64,000 nt of DNA from assembly GCA_036389035.1 (NCBI GenBank), contig DASVQQ010000010.1:160019-224018 (forward strand). Reading direction: 5' to 3'. The position numbers and the translations under genes were made by a program. This stretch comes from Jatrophihabitans sp. Its GTDB lineage: Bacteria > Actinomycetota > Actinomycetes > Mycobacteriales > Jatrophihabitantaceae. The notes beneath the pieces were generated by a model, which saw only the letters and a program-made list of their open reading frames with translations, was not told the origin of the DNA and ran no database searches. Position 1 is the stretch's first letter, and the number at the start of each line of letters is the position of its first letter. Shown here piece by piece: positions 34,513 to 44,842 of the stretch.

Positions 34513-36248
34513 CTAAGCCGGCGCGTCGGCGAGTACGGCGTCCACGCCGGAGCTGACCTGGCCGGCGGTGGTGTGGACGGGGTTGGCGGCGCTGGCGTTG
34601 GGCTGGTCGTCATAGCACTCGGACAGGTACCCGGCGCCGTTGGCGCCGCCCTCCGGGTAGGTCTGGAAGCACACCACCACGGCGCCCGCCGGCACGCCGA
34701 CGATCCGGTAGTGGCCGGTGTTGTCGGTCATGCCAGCACGGCCGAGGTACGAGCCGCCGACGCCATAAGTCAAGACGGACACGTCCCAGATGCCGTTGCC
34801 GGCCGAGTCGGTGACCCGGCCGGTGATTTCGGCGCCGACGGCGAGTTCTGCGTCCACCCCGGTGCTGACCTGGCCGGCGGTGGTGTTGACCGGGTTGGCG
34901 GTACTGGCGTTCGGCTGGTCGTCGTAGCACTCGGACTGGAATCCGGTGCCGTTGGCGCTGCCTTGTTCGCCGGGGTGAAAGCACACCACTACGGCGGTCT
35001 CCGGCAAACCGGTGACCCGGTAGTGGCCGAGGTCGTCAGTTGTGCCGACGGGGCTTTGGTCCGAGCCGCCAGCACCAGAGGTCTGGACGAAGACGTTCGA
35101 GATGGGGTTACCGGCCGAGTCGGTGACCTGGCCGGTGATGGCGGCGCCGACGGTGAGTTCGGAGTCGATGCCGGCGATCACGGTCCCGGCGGCTACGTGC
35201 ACCGGAGTGCGGGGGGAACTGACGCTCTGGTCGTCGTAGCACTCATCGACGTAGCCGGTGCTGGATGGCTCGAGGATGAGCGATGCGCCGAAGCAGACGT
35301 GGTAGTCACCTTCGGTCAGCCCGGAAAGCCGGTAGCTGCCGTCCTGGTCGGAGTAGGCGGCGAAACCTTGTCCGGACTGGAGATTGTCGGCGTAGACCCA
35401 GACATCGCCGAGCATGGCGCCGTCGGAGCCGGTGACCCGGCCGGAGAGCGCCCCGGCGACCGGCAGGTAGTCGACCAGGCCGGAGGTCATCTTGCCCGCC
35501 AGCACGGTCACGGGTGTGCCGGTGTTGCCGTAGCCGTAGGGCTGCTGGCGGTAGCAGCCGGGCAGGTAACCCGTGGCCGAGTGACCGGTGGTGCCGTCGT
35601 CGGTAAAGAAGCACAGCAGGTAGACGCCCGGCGTCAGGCCTGGGACGGAGAACTGGCCGGTGCTGGAGGTGGCCGTTGCGGCCACACCGTTGCCGGTGGA
35701 CGCCTCGCGGACCTCGACGTGGGCCCGGCTGATCGCGCGGCCCTGCTGGTCGGTCAGCTTTTCCGCGCAGGCCGGTGGTGTCGCTGGTCGAGCGTGTGGC
35801 GGTGGTCAGGGTCGCCGCGACGCCGACGGTGCGGCTCTCGTACCGGGGAAACACCGCGTAGCTGTAGGCGCCGGCCGCGCTCAGGCGCTTGTCGGTGAAC
35901 GTGGTCTGCCGGCTACCCAGGGTTGCCACCAGCGCGCCGTCCGAGGCTGCGAGTGGCGGGGTGTCACCAGCCGCTCGCCGGATCAGCACCCCGGCCAGGT
36001 CGGGGTCACGGGGGTTTACCCAGCTCAGGCTGATCGAATGGGCGTCGTTGCCGGTCATCCGGAGGTCGGTGACCAGTCCGGGCGGGGTGCGTTCAGGCGG
36101 CGGCTTGACTGCCGGACTGCGGTGGCTCGGCCCGGCTGCGGCGGGGCTGGCGGATGGCCCGGTCGCGTAGGACGGCGAGCTGGCACACCAACCCCGAAAC
36201 CAGGGTCGCCGCGGCGACCAGGGCAAGGACAGATCGGCGTGCAGGCAT
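34513..36248 (-). pseudogene. Frameshifted paralogue B of the secreted repeat protein family
   Basis: Read against its neighbours, this gene starts at ATG 36248 with a normal signal peptide (MPARRSVLALVAAATLVSGL). The frame then shifts by +1 near 36184-36190, just before the mature SSPSYATG. A second +1 lies at 35759-35762, where four T replace the three T of the intact paralogue within the LRGKLTDQQGR segment. The remaining frame runs to 34513 with four cysteine-pair repeats and a normal end (GVDAVLADAPA). As read it cannot make the full protein. The T-run shift could be a sequencing error; the first is not in a homopolymer, so real decay is more likely. Confidence 0.8.
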
Positions 36249-36319
36249 ATTAACTCCGCGTTAGGAACTTGTGTACCAGGCAAAACTTAGCTCGACGGCG
36301 CCGGCTAAGGCCCAGCCAG

Positions 36320-39271
36320 TCACGCCGCCGGCGCGTCGGCTAGCACGGCGTCGATGCCGGCCCGCACTCCACCGGCGGTGGTGTTCACCGGGGTGGCGGT
36401 GAACATGTCGGGCTGGTCGTCGTAGCACTCGTACAGGTGACCGGTGCCGTTGGCGCCGCCTTCATAACTCTGGAAGCACACCGACACGGCGGTCGCCGGC
36501 AGGCTGGTGAGCCGGTAGCGACCGGTGTCGTCGGTGAAGGCATAGCGAGTGAGCTGCCAGCCGTCGGCGCCGAAGGTGTGGACGTAGACGTTCGGGACGG
36601 GGTTGCCGGCGGAGTCGGTGACCTGACCGGTGATGGCGGCGCCGGCGGCGAGTTCGGCGTCGATGCCGGCAGTCACGTCGCCGGCGGTGGTGCGCACCTG
36701 GGTGGCGGTGCTGACGGTCGGCTGGTCGTCGTAGCACTCGGATGAGTAGCCGGTGCCGCTGGTGGCGGCTTCCTCGCCGGCAAAGAAGCACACCGACACG
36801 GCGGTCGCCGGCAGCCCGATGAGCCGGTAGCGGCCGGTGTCGTCGGTGACGCCGAGAGAGCCGGAGGACGCGTTGTCGCCGGCAAGAGTGGTCTCGACAT
36901 AGATGTCGCCGAGGCCGTTACCGGCGGAGTCGGTGACCCGGCCGGTGACGGCGGCGCCGACGGCGAGTTCGGCGTCGATGCCCGTGGTCACCTCACCGGT
37001 GCTGACGTGCACCGGGGTGGCGGTGTAGCTGGTGGGCTGGTTGTCATAGCACTCGTCGACGTATCCGGTGGTGGACGGCTGCTGGACGCTCCCCGCGCCG
37101 AAGCAGACCAGGTAGTCGCCCTCGGTCAGCCCGGACAGCCGGTAACTGCCGTCCTGGTAATCGGAGATGACGGTGATGTACTGGCCGGACTCCGGCGCAT
37201 AGGCGTAGGCGAACACGCCGCCGAGCACAGCGCCGTCGGAGCCGGTGAGCAGCCCGGTGATGGCCGCGCCCGAGCCCAGCACCGCGTTCGCCGTCACCGA
37301 GCCGGAGGATCCGACGGTGACCGGGTCGGCGGTGTCGAACGAGGGTTGGTTGTCATAGCACTGCGCCGCGTAGCCACCTGCTGTCGAACCCTGGGCGTAG
37401 GACGGGTCGAAGCAGACCTTGTACGCATCCGCGGCCAACCCGCTCAGGGTGTAGCTGCCGGACTCGTCGGTCTGGCCGGAGTAGCCGTTGAAGCCGACGC
37501 TGCCGAAGGCGCTGACCAGCACGCCGCTGATCGGAGCGCCCGAGGCGTCGGTGATCGTGCCGGTGATCGAGGCGCCCCGCGACAGGTGGGCGTCGACCGT
37601 GCGCAATTCTCCGGCGGAGATGGTGAGCAATGTGCCGCTGCCGTCAGCCTGGGCGCCGTAGCAGGTGCGCAGGTAGGCGCCGGAGGTGTAGGTCGGGTCG
37701 AAGCAGACCGTCACCTTGCCCGGCTCCAGCCCGGCGAGCTGGTACGTGCCGTCGTCATTGGTGGCGGTCATGGTCAGCATCCGTCCGGAGCTGTCGGACA
37801 CCACCACCATGATGCCGGCGACCGGGCCGTCGTCGCTGGTGACGGTGCCACCGACCGCGCCGGCTTTGAAGAGGGTTTCGTTCACCGTGGTGGCTTGGCC
37901 TGCCACCACGTCCACCCTCAGATAGCGATCGCCGACGCAGGTGTTGGTGTAGCCGTACGGAGCAGTGGCCGAGACGAGGTACGAGCCGTCGAAGCACAGG
38001 AGGTAGCTGTCACTGGCCAGCCCCGCGATGGTGTAGTCGCCGCTGCTGCCGCTGCCGGCGCCGCCGTAGCGCGCGCCGGTGGCCGAGATCATCACGTCTT
38101 GCAACGGAGAGCCGCTGGAATCGGTGACCTTGCCGGTGATCGCGCCGGCAACGGCCAGCATGGCGTCGACGCCCGCGCTGGTCTGCCCGGAGTGCACCGC
38201 GATCGGCGTTCCGGAGGAGTACGGGGGTTGGTCGTCAAAGCACTCGTCGAGGTAGCCGGTGGCTGATGGCCCGCCCGCATGCAGGCTGTAGAAGCACACC
38301 TCGTAACTGCCGGCAGCCAACCCGGTCGTGGTGTAGCTGCCGTCCGCACCGGTGCTGGTGCTGAAGACCTGCTGGAAGTCATCCCTGCCCAGGACGATAA
38401 CCGTGACGTCGGACAGGCCTCGTCCGGCGGGGTCGGTGACCCGGCCGGAGAGCGCGCCGGCGGTCAGCAGGTAGTCCACCAGGCCGGAGGTCATCTTGCC
38501 GGCCAGCACGGTCACCGGTGTGCCGGCGTCGCCGTAGCCGTAGGGCTGCTGGCGGTAGCAGCCGGGCAGGTAACCGGTGCTCGAGTGGCCGGAGGTCTCG
38601 CTGTCAGGGCGGAAGCAGACCGAAAAGGCGCCCGGCGCCAGGCCGGTGACCGAGAACTGGCCGGTGGCCGTGGTGACCGCGAAGCCAACCCAGTTGCCGG
38701 TGGACGGTTCGCGGACCTCGACCTGGGCCCGGCTGATCGCGCGGCCCTGCTGGTCGGTCAGCTTTCCACGCAGGCCGGTCGTTGTGCTGGTCGAGCGGGT
38801 TTCGGTGGTCACGGTCGCCGCGAGGCCGACGTTGCGGCTCTTGTCACGGCTGAACACCGCGTAGCTGTAGGTGCTGGCCGCGGTCAGGTGCTTGTCGCTG
38901 AACGTGGTCTGCCGGCTGCTCAGGGCCGCGACCAGCGTGCCGTCCGCGGCGCTGATCGGCGGGGTGTCGCCGGCCGCCCGGCGGATCAGCACGCCGGCGA
39001 AGTCGGAATCGGTGGGGTTGACCCAGCTCAGGCTGATCGAGCGGACGTCGTTGCTGGTCATCCGGAGGTCGGTGACCGGTGCAGGCGGGGTGGTGTCACG
39101 CACCGGCTTGAGTGTCGGACCGTGGTGGCTCGACCCGGTCGCGGCGGGGCTGGTCGGGGCCGGGGCCGGGGTCGCGACCGGCGCGGTGGCGTAGGACGGC
39201 GAGCTGGTCACCGCACCGGCGACCAGGGTCGCGGCGGCGAGCAGGGCAAGGACGGACCGGCGTGCAAGCAT
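36320..39271 (-). CDS. Secreted repeat protein C (largest paralogue)
   Basis: The 983-aa protein has a signal peptide (MLARRSVLALLAAATLVAGA, then SSPSYATAP) and a Pro/Thr-rich segment. A fibronectin-III-like domain (PAPVTDLRMTSNDVRSISLS) and eight repeats with paired cysteines follow, for example YKVCFDPSYAQG...GYAAQCYDNQP and VSVCFQSYEGG...HLYECYDDQP. Repeats occur in the same order of subtypes as in A and D. The start is preceded by GGGGAG, within a leader shared with B and D. It ends at DAVLADAPAA with no anchor. Function unknown; adhesion or wall structure is a guess. Confidence 0.87.
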   Translation of the reverse strand: MLARRSVLALLAAATLVAGAVTSSPSYATAPVATPAPAPTSPAATGSSHHGPTLKPVRDTTPPAPVTDLRMTSNDVRSISLSWVNPTDSDFAGVLIRRAAGDTPPISAADGTLVAALSSRQTTFSDKHLTAASTYSYAVFSRDKSRNVGLAATVTTETRSTSTTTGLRGKLTDQQGRAISRAQVEVREPSTGNWVGFAVTTATGQFSVTGLAPGAFSVCFRPDSETSGHSSTGYLPGCYRQQPYGYGDAGTPVTVLAGKMTSGLVDYLLTAGALSGRVTDPAGRGLSDVTVIVLGRDDFQQVFSTSTGADGSYTTTGLAAGSYEVCFYSLHAGGPSATGYLDECFDDQPPYSSGTPIAVHSGQTSAGVDAMLAVAGAITGKVTDSSGSPLQDVMISATGARYGGAGSGSSGDYTIAGLASDSYLLCFDGSYLVSATAPYGYTNTCVGDRYLRVDVVAGQATTVNETLFKAGAVGGTVTSDDGPVAGIMVVVSDSSGRMLTMTATNDDGTYQLAGLEPGKVTVCFDPTYTSGAYLRTCYGAQADGSGTLLTISAGELRTVDAHLSRGASITGTITDASGAPISGVLVSAFGSVGFNGYSGQTDESGSYTLSGLAADAYKVCFDPSYAQGSTAGGYAAQCYDNQPSFDTADPVTVGSSGSVTANAVLGSGAAITGLLTGSDGAVLGGVFAYAYAPESGQYITVISDYQDGSYRLSGLTEGDYLVCFGAGSVQQPSTTGYVDECYDNQPTSYTATPVHVSTGEVTTGIDAELAVGAAVTGRVTDSAGNGLGDIYVETTLAGDNASSGSLGVTDDTGRYRLIGLPATAVSVCFFAGEEAATSGTGYSSECYDDQPTVSTATQVRTTAGDVTAGIDAELAAGAAITGQVTDSAGNPVPNVYVHTFGADGWQLTRYAFTDDTGRYRLTSLPATAVSVCFQSYEGGANGTGHLYECYDDQPDMFTATPVNTTAGGVRAGIDAVLADAPAA

Positions 39272-39400
39272 ATTAACTCCCCGTTAAGTAACGTACGGGG
39301 CGAAAGTAGCATGCGTTATTCAGCCGATCTAACGGGATTGCAGGAAAAGGCAATCCGCCGCTGACCCAGCCGCGCTGGCCGGCTCAGCGGCCGGATCGCC

Positions 39401-42052
39401 TCACGCCGGCGCGTCGGCCAGGACGGCGTCGACGCCGGAGCTGACCGCGGCGGCGGTGGTGGTCACCGGGGTGGCGGTCGACACGTCGGGCTGGTCGTCA
39501 TAGCACTCGGACAGGTGGCCGGTGCCGTTCGCGCCGCCGTCCTGACCGGGGTAGAAGCACACCCGCACCGCGGTCGCCGGCAGGCCGGTGATCTGGTAGT
39601 GGCCGGTGGCGTCGGTGAAGCCGGCCGGGCCGAGGTTCGAGCCGTCCGCGCCGAAGGTGTCGACGTAGGCGTTCGGGATGCCGGCGCCGACCGAGTCGGT
39701 GACCTGGCCGCTGAGGCCGGCCCCGATGGCGAGTTGGGCGTCGATACCGGTGGTCACCGTGCCGGCGACGATCTGGTGCAGGGGGCTGCCCTGGTTGTCG
39801 CGACACTCGTTGACGTATCCGGTCACGGCCGGCAGGCGGACGTTGGCCGCGTCGAAGCAGATGGTGTAGTCCCCGCCGGCCAGCCCGCCGAGCCGGTAGC
39901 TGCCGTCCAGGGGATCGGTGCTGGCGATGGCGTACCGGCCGGACGCGGGCGCGTAGGCGTAGACGTACACCCCGCCGAGCAGGGCGCTGTCGGCGCCGGT
40001 GACCTGGCCGGTGACGGCGGCGCCCGGGCTCAGCACCGCGTTCACCGTCACCGAGCCCGACGCCCCGACGGTGACCGGGTCCGCGGTCTCGAACGTGGGC
40101 CGGTTGAGGTGGCACTCCGCAGCGTAGCCGGCGGCTGACGGCGCCTGGGCGTAGGACGGGTCGAGGCAGATCTGGTAGTCATCGGCCGTCACCCCGCTGA
40201 AGGTGTAGCTGCCGGCCTGGTCGGTCTGGGCGGAGTAGCCGGTGTAGTTCGACATCCCGTTCGCGCTGACCAGGACCCCGCTGATCGGAGTGCCTGAGGT
40301 GTCGGTGACCGTGCCGGTGATCGAGGCGCCGACCTGCAGTTGGACGTTGGCCGTGCTCAACGCCCCGGCGGTGACGGTGATCGGTGAGCCGCTGCCGTCG
40401 GGTTGGGCGCCGTAGCAGGTTCGCTGGTAGCCGCCGGCGGTGTAGGTCGGCTCGTAGCAGACCGTCACCTGGCCCGATGCCAGGCCGTTGAACTGGTAGC
40501 CGCCGGAGCTGTCGGTGTTGGTCGAGCTGAGCTGGTTGCCCGAGCTGTCGGACACGCTCACCCAGACGCCGGCGACCGGGCCGCTGACGCCGGTGACGGC
40601 GCCGCCCACCGCGCCGGCCGTCACGACGGTCTTGTTCACCGTGGTGGCCTGGCCCGCCACCACCGCCACCGGCAGCAGGTCTGCGGTGCAGCTGTTGGCA
40701 TAGCCGTAGGGTGCGGCGACCGTGATGGCGGATGAGCCGTCGAAGCACAGGGTGTAGTTGCCGGTCGGCAACCCCTTGACGGTGTAACCACCGCTGCTGT
40801 TGCTGCGGCCGGAGCCCGCGAACTGCGAGAGGCCGTGCACCCAGGCGTCGACGTCGATGTCGGTGACCGGCGCGCTGCTGATATCGGTGAGCTGGCCGGT
40901 GATCGCGCCGGCCTCCGCGAGCGCGGCGTCGATGCCGGCGCTGGTCTGCCCGAGGCTCACCGCGACCAGCGTGGCGGAGCTGGTGTTCAGCGGCTGGTTG
41001 ACATGGCACTCGTCGAGGTAGCCGGTGGCAGAGGCTCCGCTCACGTCCTGGCTGTAGAAGCACACCTGGTAGGAGCCGGCGGCCAGGCCGGCCACCGTGT
41101 AGGTCCCGTCCTGCTGGGTGAGGGCGACATAGGGCCCGTATTCGGGGGTGCTCGGGTCGAAGGTGGAGACCAGGACGCCGGCCAGGCCCTGGCTGGCGGA
41201 GTCGGTGACCCGACCCGAGATCGCGCCGCCGACTTCGGGGTCATCGAGCAGGCTGGACGTCATCTGACCGGCCAGCACGGTTACCGGCGTGCCGGTGTTG
41301 CCGCTGCCGTTGCCGTTGTGCCGCCGGCACCCGGGCAGGTATCCGGTGCTGGACTGGGCGGTGCTCTCGTTGCCGGGCTGGAAGCAGAGCAGGTAGGAAC
41401 CCGGCTTCAGGCCGGTGACCGTGAACTGGCCGTTGGCGGCGGTGCCCGCTACTGCCACGGGGTTGCCGGAGGACGCTTCGCGGACCTCGACCTGGGCCCG
41501 GCCGATCGCGCGGCCCTGCTGGTCGGTCAGCTCGCCGCGCAGGCCGGTCGCGGTGCTGGTCGAGCGGGTGGCGGTGGACAGGGCCGTCGCGAGGCCGACG
41601 TTCTGGCTCTTGTCACGGCTGAACACCGCGTAGCTGTAGGCGCCGGCCGCGCTCAGGTGCTTGTCGGTGAACGCGGTCTGCCGGCTGCTGAGGGTGGCCA
41701 CCAGCGTGCCGTCCGAGGCCGCGATCGGCGGGGTGTCACCGGCCGCCCGCCGGATCAGCACCCCGGCGAAGTCCGGGTCGGTGGGGTTGGTCCAGCCCAG
41801 GTCGATCGAATGGGCGTCGTTGCCGGTCAGCGTGAGCCCGGTGACCGGGCTCGGCGCGATGCTGTCCCGCGACGGCTTGGCCGGCATGCCGGGGCGGCTC
41901 GGCCCGCTCGCGGCGGGGCCGGCCGCGGCGGGGCTGGCCGTAGTGGAGCCGGTCGCGGGGGGCTCGGCCGCGTAGGCCGGCGCGCTGGTCGCCAATCCCG
42001 AGACGAGGGTCGAGGCGGCGAACAGGACGAGGGTGGACCGGCGTGCCAACAT
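39401..42052 (-). CDS. Secreted repeat protein D
   Basis: The 883-aa paralogue has a signal peptide (MLARRSTLVLFAASTLVSGL, then TSAPAYA), an Ala/Pro linker and a fibronectin-III-like domain (PSPVTGLTLTGNDAHSIDLG). Seven cysteine-pair repeats follow, such as YQVCFYSQDVSG...GYLDECHVNQP. In several repeats the CYDNQP motif has drifted to CHVNQP, CRDNQG or CRRHNG, but the cysteines stay. The leader (CTAACGGGGAGTAATT before ATG 42052) matches those of B and C. First gene of the tandem array. Confidence 0.87.
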   Translation of the reverse strand: MLARRSTLVLFAASTLVSGLATSAPAYAAEPPATGSTTASPAAAGPAASGPSRPGMPAKPSRDSIAPSPVTGLTLTGNDAHSIDLGWTNPTDPDFAGVLIRRAAGDTPPIAASDGTLVATLSSRQTAFTDKHLSAAGAYSYAVFSRDKSQNVGLATALSTATRSTSTATGLRGELTDQQGRAIGRAQVEVREASSGNPVAVAGTAANGQFTVTGLKPGSYLLCFQPGNESTAQSSTGYLPGCRRHNGNGSGNTGTPVTVLAGQMTSSLLDDPEVGGAISGRVTDSASQGLAGVLVSTFDPSTPEYGPYVALTQQDGTYTVAGLAAGSYQVCFYSQDVSGASATGYLDECHVNQPLNTSSATLVAVSLGQTSAGIDAALAEAGAITGQLTDISSAPVTDIDVDAWVHGLSQFAGSGRSNSSGGYTVKGLPTGNYTLCFDGSSAITVAAPYGYANSCTADLLPVAVVAGQATTVNKTVVTAGAVGGAVTGVSGPVAGVWVSVSDSSGNQLSSTNTDSSGGYQFNGLASGQVTVCYEPTYTAGGYQRTCYGAQPDGSGSPITVTAGALSTANVQLQVGASITGTVTDTSGTPISGVLVSANGMSNYTGYSAQTDQAGSYTFSGVTADDYQICLDPSYAQAPSAAGYAAECHLNRPTFETADPVTVGASGSVTVNAVLSPGAAVTGQVTGADSALLGGVYVYAYAPASGRYAIASTDPLDGSYRLGGLAGGDYTICFDAANVRLPAVTGYVNECRDNQGSPLHQIVAGTVTTGIDAQLAIGAGLSGQVTDSVGAGIPNAYVDTFGADGSNLGPAGFTDATGHYQITGLPATAVRVCFYPGQDGGANGTGHLSECYDDQPDVSTATPVTTTAAAVSSGVDAVLADAPA

Positions 42053-42198
42053 AATTACTCCCCGTTAGAATCTTGTTACGGAGAGTTAACATAGCGCTTG
42101 AAGCACGCACTGTCTGTAGAAACCGGCGAATTGGTGAGAGGCTCCTCATTGCGGGCAGTACGGGCGGCTCCATGGAACGGGCCGGACAGCACGAAGCC

Positions 42199-42218
42199 CC
42201 TGATCCTCTCGGATCAGG
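42199..42218 (-). terminator. Terminator of the efflux pump gene
   Basis: CCTGATCC, loop TCTC, GGATCAGG is a perfect 8-bp stem with a tetraloop, 72 nt downstream of the efflux gene stop on the minus strand and before the leader of surface gene D. Confidence 0.65.
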
Positions 42219-42289
42219 AGCCCGTGCCATTCAGGTCGTGCGGCGGCTGCTCAGCGCCCGCCTCAGCACGCCGGTTTCATTCGCCGGCC

Positions 42290-43888
42290 TCAGGGCACCG
42301 GCGTCAGCGGGACGTCGGCGATCTCGTCCTTGCCGGTGCTGATCATGGTGGCGGCGACCACCACCGCCACCACCGCGAAGATCGCCGCGGCCAGGAAGCC
42401 CCGGGACGAGCCGTGCGCCAGCACCGTGTGGAACGCCTGGTTGGCTACCGCGTCCTGCAACGCGCCGGCCGAGGCCCGCACGCTGCCCGAGGCCTGCTGG
42501 GACAGTTCCATGAAGTGCTGCAGGACGGTCGGCTGTTCCTGGCCGCTCTGCACCAGCGCGCCGAGCCGCTCACCCTGGTTCTTGCCCTCGCTCCTGGAGG
42601 CGGTGGCGAACACCGTGGTCAGCACCGACAGCCCGATCGAGCCGCCGACCTGCTGGCCGACGTTGAGCAGCGCCGAGGCCAGGCCGGCCTCGTGCGGCTC
42701 GACCCCGGCGACCGCGACCGAGGTCAACGGCACGAAGATGGTTCCGATGCCGGCCGACATCACCAGCAGGGACGGCAGCAGGTGGCCCAGGTAGCTGGAT
42801 TCGGCGGAGATGCTGGACAGCCAGAACAGGCCGCCGGCCATCACCACCGAGCCGAAGATGATCAGGTTGCGGGGGCCGATCCGGGCCAGCAGCTGCGCCG
42901 AGATCTGCGCGGCGGTGCCGATGGTGAACGCCACCGGCAGGAACGCCAGTCCGGCCTTGAGCGAGGAGTAGCCGAGCACCAACTGCACGAAGTACGTGAC
43001 GAAGAAGAACATGCCGAACATGGCCGCGCCGATGATCAGCATGACGATGTAGGCGCCCGAGCGACTCTTGTCGCGGAAGATGCGCAGCGGCATCATCGCG
43101 TAGGACCGCTTGGCCTGCAGCGCGACGAAGCCCAGCAGCAGCACCAGGGCCACCACGAACGCCCCGACGGTGGTCGGCTCGCTCCAGCCCTTGGACGCGG
43201 CGTTGATGAAGCCGTAGACCAGTGCCGTCATGCCGATCGTGGACAGCGCGCCGCCCAGCCAGTCGAACCTGCCCGACAGCCGGTCGGACTCGTGCACGTA
43301 GACGTAGGCGCCGACGACCAGCACGGCGCCGATCGGGACGTTGACGAACAGCACCCAGCGCCAGGTCAGGTACTCGGTCAGCACGCCGCCGAGCAGCAGG
43401 CCCAGGGCGGCGCCGGCGCCGGCGACGGCGGCGAACACCGCGAACGCCCGGGTGCGTTCGGGCCCTTCTTCGAACTCGGTGGCGATCAGCGACAGCGCGG
43501 TGGGCGAGGCGATCGCGCCGCCGATGCCCTGGATGACGCGTCCGAAGATCAGGAGTTCGAAGTTGGGCGCCAGGCCGCCGAGGAGGCTGCCGAGAGCGAA
43601 CAGGCCCAGGCCGACCATGAACATCCGGCGGCGTCCGAGGATGTCACCGGCCCGCCCGCCCAGCAGCAGCAGGCCGCCGAAGGCGAGGGTGTAGGAGTTG
43701 ATGGCCCAGGTCATGTCGGTCTGGTTCTTGCCGAAGTACTCGCCCATCTTCGGCAGCGCGATGTTCACGATGGTGCCATCGAGAACGATCATCAGCTGTG
43801 CCCCGGCGATGATCAACAGGGTTAGGCCGGGGTGCTTTGCCTTGCCGTTCGGCCGGGTGGCAGGGGCTTGTTGGTGCGTCGTGCTCAC
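42290..43888 (-). CDS. MFS drug efflux transporter, DHA2 (EmrB/QacA) family
   Basis: The 532-aa protein has the hydrophobic pattern of 14-helix proton-driven multidrug exporters. Family motifs are LDGTIVNIALPKMGEYF in helix 1, LGGRAGDILGRRRMF between helices 2 and 3, and GRVIQGIGGAIASPTALSLI. ANIALP-type and GAALGLLLGGVLTEYLTWRW segments support DHA2. GTG 43888 was chosen because GAGGAG lies four nt upstream; ATG 43915 has none. The divergent TetR gene is the likely repressor. Substrate unknown. Confidence 0.9.
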   Translation of the reverse strand: MSTTHQQAPATRPNGKAKHPGLTLLIIAGAQLMIVLDGTIVNIALPKMGEYFGKNQTDMTWAINSYTLAFGGLLLLGGRAGDILGRRRMFMVGLGLFALGSLLGGLAPNFELLIFGRVIQGIGGAIASPTALSLIATEFEEGPERTRAFAVFAAVAGAGAALGLLLGGVLTEYLTWRWVLFVNVPIGAVLVVGAYVYVHESDRLSGRFDWLGGALSTIGMTALVYGFINAASKGWSEPTTVGAFVVALVLLLGFVALQAKRSYAMMPLRIFRDKSRSGAYIVMLIIGAAMFGMFFFVTYFVQLVLGYSSLKAGLAFLPVAFTIGTAAQISAQLLARIGPRNLIIFGSVVMAGGLFWLSSISAESSYLGHLLPSLLVMSAGIGTIFVPLTSVAVAGVEPHEAGLASALLNVGQQVGGSIGLSVLTTVFATASRSEGKNQGERLGALVQSGQEQPTVLQHFMELSQQASGSVRASAGALQDAVANQAFHTVLAHGSSRGFLAAAIFAVVAVVVAATMISTGKDEIADVPLTPVP

Positions 43889-44010
43889 GACTCTCCTCGA
43901 AGTGCTGGAGCTCATGCCGGGCGGTCTGCCGCACGGCGGTGTTGCGTCTGGCGCGGTTTCGGCGCGGCTTTCCGGTTTCTCGGAGCTTGCCGAACTTATG
44001 AAGCTTATAG

Positions 44011-44026
44011 GGAACGTTGGCGTTCC
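44011..44026. promoter_or_regulatory. Candidate TetR operator in the efflux/TetR divergent region
   Basis: GGAACG-TTGG-CGTTCC is an inverted repeat centred between the divergent start codons at 43888 and 44148. It is the clearest palindrome in this 259-bp intergenic region and so the best candidate for the adjacent TetR repressor. Confidence 0.5.
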
Positions 44027-44147
44027 TTGCGGTAGGCTAGCGGGTAAGAGATAAGAAACGCAAGCGTGCACTAATTTGTTGCCCAACTCACTCCGTGCTA
44101 GTCGTGTCCGCAGTCCCGGACCCAGATGGAAAGGCGGCCAGCGCTCC

Positions 44148-44786
44148 ATGAGTTCCGTGTCCACACCACCGCTCGAGACCTCCGGAGAGGACTCCGGGCG
44201 GCAGCGTAAGCGCGGCGTGGAGCTGGAGCGAGCGATTAAAGACGCCACCATCGCCGAGCTGGCCTGCGGCGGGTACGGCAGCGTCACGATCGAGTCGGTG
44301 GCCGCCCGGGCACAGACCGGCAAGGCCTCGATCTATCGCCGGTGGCCGACCAAGCAGGAGCTGGTGCTGGACTCGCTTGGGGACCTGCTGTCCGGCCCGC
44401 TGCTGGGCGCGGTCGAGATGCAACTCGACGACAAGGTCACCACCCGGGACGCGCTGCTGACCCTGGCCCGTCGGATCAGCAAGCTGATGACCGGCCTCGG
44501 CGGGGACGCGATGCGCTCCATCATGGGCGAGTCGCTGCGCGACGCCGCCTTCTGCTCGACCTTCGAGTGCGATTTCTTCGACCCGCGCAAGCAGGTGCTG
44601 CTGCGCCTGCTGGAGCGCGGCGTGCGCCGCGGCGAGGTGCGTCCGGATGCGGTGTCGGTACTGGTGCCCGAGGTGTTGGCGGGCACCCTGATCCACCGGG
44701 TGGTGTTGCGCCGCAAGCCGATCAGCGACGCCGAGCTGGTGGAGCTGATCGACGGCTTCGTGATGCCGGCCGTCAGCCCTCGCTGA
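44148..44786 (+). CDS. TetR/AcrR-family transcriptional regulator
   Basis: The 212-aa protein has a typical TetR N-terminal domain (AIKDATIAELACGGYGSVTI ... GKASIYRRWPTKQELVLD) and a TetR_C-type ligand domain with GLGGDAMRSIMGESLRD. ATG 44148 follows GGAAAGG at rather long spacing. It is divergent from the MFS exporter gene and presumably represses it until a drug binds. Confidence 0.88.
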   Translation: MSSVSTPPLETSGEDSGRQRKRGVELERAIKDATIAELACGGYGSVTIESVAARAQTGKASIYRRWPTKQELVLDSLGDLLSGPLLGAVEMQLDDKVTTRDALLTLARRISKLMTGLGGDAMRSIMGESLRDAAFCSTFECDFFDPRKQVLLRLLERGVRRGEVRPDAVSVLVPEVLAGTLIHRVVLRRKPISDAELVELIDGFVMPAVSPR

Positions 44787-44842
44787 CGCTGGGCGGCGGT
44801 GGCATCGGCTGTGGCTTCGGCGGTGGCTTCGGCTGGGTCGCT

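Noticed and set aside
34513..35685. The 390-codon right part of surface gene B as an independent gene
   Set aside because: It lacks a signal peptide and start signals, and aligns in frame with the middle of the paralogues, so it is part of a frameshifted gene.
42098..43825. A 575-codon plus-strand frame opposite the efflux pump
   Set aside because: It is low-complexity Gln/Arg/Gly/Asp-rich sequence produced by reading membrane-protein codons in reverse.
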